Of a stretch of 24,667 bases of DNA, positions 23,117-24,667 are shown in pieces. Position 1 is the stretch's first letter. Every line of letters begins with the position of its first letter. Source of the DNA: Lachnospiraceae bacterium (GTDB lineage Bacteria; Bacillota; Clostridia; Lachnospirales; Lachnospiraceae); NCBI GenBank assembly GCA_003447295.1, contig DLZQ01000066.1, forward strand, positions 6,012-30,678. The letters run 5' to 3'. Position numbers and translations under genes: made by a program. The notes below the pieces were generated by a model. The model saw only the letters and a program-made list of their open reading frames with translations. It had not been told where the DNA came from and searched no databases.

Positions 23117-24517
23117 ATGCGGCCAATGGTAAGCATCATTGTTCCGATATACAATGCGGAGAACTATTTACGACGCTGTGTCGACAGCATTTTGAACCAG
23201 GAATACACGGATTTTGAACTGCTGCTGGTCAATGATGGCAGTACGGATGCTTCCGGCGACATATGTGAAGAATACGGAGACCAAGATCCCAGAGTCATTG
23301 TGATCCAAAAGGAGAACACCGGAGTCTCCGACAGCAGGAACCGGGCGCTTGACCGTGCCCGGGGAAAATATTTACAGTTCCTCGACAGTGACGACTGGAT
23401 CACACCGGATGCCACCAGACTGTTCGTGCGGGCAGCGGAGGAGTACGGCTGTGATATGGTCATTTCCGACTTTTACCGCGTGGTAGGAGAGCGTCTGTCC
23501 CCCAAGGGAGACATCGAAGAGGAGGGCGTGCTCACCAGAGAAGAGTTCGCAGCACATATGATGGAGAACCCGGCGGATTTTTACTACGGTGTGTTGTGGA
23601 ACAAGCTGTACCGCAGGGATATTGTGGAAGAGCATAATTTACGCATGGATACGGATATCAACTGGTGCGAGGATTTTATGTTCAATCTGGAATATATCCG
23701 CTATGCGAAAGTATTCTATGCCCTGCATGCACCCATCTATTATTATGTGAAGCGGAAAGGCTCTCTTGCCAGTCAGGGCATTAATATCTCGAAGACTGTG
23801 AAGATGAAGTTGAATGTATTTGAGTACTACAATAACTTCTACAAGCATGTTCTGGAAGAGGAAGATTATGAGAAGAATCGTCTGCAGGTGTACCGTTTCT
23901 TTATCGATGCTGCGGGGGATGGAACCGTTCCGCCTTCGATCTTGCCCGGTTCCAAGAAGCTGGGAGACGAGAGAGTCTTTGTCAATACGGAGATCTTACA
24001 GGCGGAAGGACTGGCGGGAGAGGATTACCGTAAGAGAAAATTATTAGAACATTATCTGGAGCCGGTGGCATTAAAAGGAGATCTGAAGGTCATAGATGTG
24101 CGTCTGCTTTTGTGCCTGTGTGAAAAGCATGAATGGGACAGCAGACGGGAACTGGCGGATTTCGCGGGAATCTCACGGACGAATCTGACCAGCGGATTGC
24201 AGCGTCTGACCATGAAGGGCTTCCTGAAAGTAGAAGAGGTGAAGGAACCCAAGCCATCCAAAAAAGATAAGACGACCGGAAAAAATAAAATGAAGACAGC
24301 GGAGATGGCAGAAACGAAGCGGAAGGAACGGGGAGGCAGGATCGCCGCGACGATTCTTCCGGCAGCGGATGCCATTATGAAAGAACTAAAGATGGCACAG
24401 AGAGATTATGATGCTGCCAGATTCGCCGGCTTCACAGAGGAAGAACTCATTAAATACGCTGACCTGTCCGAGAAGATCAAAGAGAATACAAAGAATATTT
24501 TATACTTTCTTAATTGA
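23117..24517 (+). CDS. Family 2 glycosyltransferase fused to a MarR-like winged-helix domain
   Basis: The 466-residue protein starts with a clear GT2 (GT-A) domain: VSIIVPIYNAENYLRRCVDS (5-24), LLLVNDGSTDAS (35-46), SDSRNRALDRARGKYLQFLD (71-90) and the metal-binding DSDD (90-93), then an acceptor region to about 240. From about 320 the sequence changes to a winged-helix pattern: LKVIDVRLLLCLCEKHEWDS, then ELADFAGISRTNLTSGLQRL (345-364) as helix-turn-helix and KGFLKVEEV as the wing. A Lys-rich linker (377-408) and a C-terminal helix pair with GFTEEELIKYADLSEKI (438-454) follow, as in MarR dimerisation helices. ATG 23117 has AGAGG 8 nt upstream; an upstream in-frame TTG at 23066 has no ribosome binding site. 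The sugar, acceptor and DNA-binding role are unknown. It is probably co-transcribed with the DUF362 gene. Confidence 0.87.
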   Translation: MRPMVSIIVPIYNAENYLRRCVDSILNQEYTDFELLLVNDGSTDASGDICEEYGDQDPRVIVIQKENTGVSDSRNRALDRARGKYLQFLDSDDWITPDATRLFVRAAEEYGCDMVISDFYRVVGERLSPKGDIEEEGVLTREEFAAHMMENPADFYYGVLWNKLYRRDIVEEHNLRMDTDINWCEDFMFNLEYIRYAKVFYALHAPIYYYVKRKGSLASQGINISKTVKMKLNVFEYYNNFYKHVLEEEDYEKNRLQVYRFFIDAAGDGTVPPSILPGSKKLGDERVFVNTEILQAEGLAGEDYRKRKLLEHYLEPVALKGDLKVIDVRLLLCLCEKHEWDSRRELADFAGISRTNLTSGLQRLTMKGFLKVEEVKEPKPSKKDKTTGKNKMKTAEMAETKRKERGGRIAATILPAADAIMKELKMAQRDYDAARFAGFTEEELIKYADLSEKIKENTKNILYFLN

Positions 24518-24560
24518 CATGGTAGTTTCTGAAAAGTTATGATAAATAAGTATATATGAT

Positions 24561-24582
24561 GTCGGGGTCAAAAGCCCCCGAC
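24561..24582 (+). terminator. GC-rich hairpin after the glycosyltransferase gene
   Basis: GTCGGGG (24561-24567) pairs perfectly with CCCCGAC (24576-24582) around an 8-nt loop, 44 nt after the stop codon. Only TTT follows on the + strand, so termination efficiency is doubtful. It may work as a weak terminator or be part of the structured element that continues to the right edge. Confidence 0.5.
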
Positions 24583-24667
24583 TTTGATGCCTACGGATTG
24601 TTCCGTGCTACGCACTCTCACAATCCTACCCAATATTCGCATATCGGGGCGGGTCCTAAGGTCTTTC
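24583..24667. repeat. Structured intergenic element, probably a dispersed repeat (cut by the window edge)
   Basis: GGATTGT (24595-24601) pairs with ACAATCC (24620-24626), and inside it GTGC (24605-24608) pairs with GCAC (24612-24615) around TAC. The remaining bases to 24667 are GC-rich and non-coding as far as I can see. The sequence resembles intergenic elements I associate with Lachnospiraceae genomes, but that memory cannot be checked here and orientation is unknown. Confidence 0.5.

Overview
The window is about 50% GC and looks like a chromosomal segment of a gut-type anaerobic Firmicute. I infer Lachnospiraceae from the oxygen-independent (Cbi-type) cobalamin genes, the Gram-positive lipoprotein signals, strong GGAGG ribosome binding sites and the style of intergenic hairpins; no rRNA or other marker confirms this. 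Almost everything reads on the + strand. It is dominated by one long adenosylcobalamin biosynthesis and uptake operon (about 381-21899) under a cobalamin riboswitch at the left edge. Two apparently unrelated genes and a structured intergenic element follow.

Layout. (1) 1-290: cobalamin riboswitch with a strong intrinsic terminator and a plausible antiterminator, so that cobalamin should switch the operon off. (2) 381-6102: an envelope module made of a lipoprotein-anchored CbiK chelatase, a two-domain lipoprotein of unknown ligand, a lipoprotein solute-binding protein, a FecCD/BtuC permease and an ATPase with an extra C-terminal domain. (3) 6188-13541: late steps, namely cbiP, cobT, cobU, cobS, a short divergent CobU paralogue, a CobC-type phosphatase, cbiB and cobD. 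(4) 13605-21899: corrin-ring steps, namely cbiC, cbiD, cbiF, cbiG, cbiH, a cbiJ-cbiE-cbiT triple fusion and cbiA. Many junctions overlap by 4-43 nt, which implies translational coupling. (5) 21892-24517: a promoter overlapping the cbiA stop, a DUF362/ferredoxin protein, and a glycosyltransferase fused to a MarR-like winged helix. (6) 24561-24667: a structured intergenic element.

Together the genes cover most of the anaerobic pathway from cobalt insertion into sirohydrochlorin to the nucleotide loop. Not seen in the window are cbiL (C20 methylation), the uroporphyrinogen-III methyltransferase/precorrin-2 oxidase, a corrinoid adenosyltransferase, a cobalt importer (cbiMNQO), lower-ligand synthesis (bza/bluB), and any cytoplasmic CbiK or CbiX.

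The most interesting signal is that the only cobaltochelatase here is an exported lipoprotein, encoded next to a duplicated-domain lipoprotein and a tetrapyrrole/siderophore-class ABC importer. That suggests chelation or handling of metal-tetrapyrroles outside the membrane, coupled to uptake. Other notable points are two CobU-like proteins with complementary motif conservation, the ATPase C-terminal domain, and the GT2-MarR fusion.
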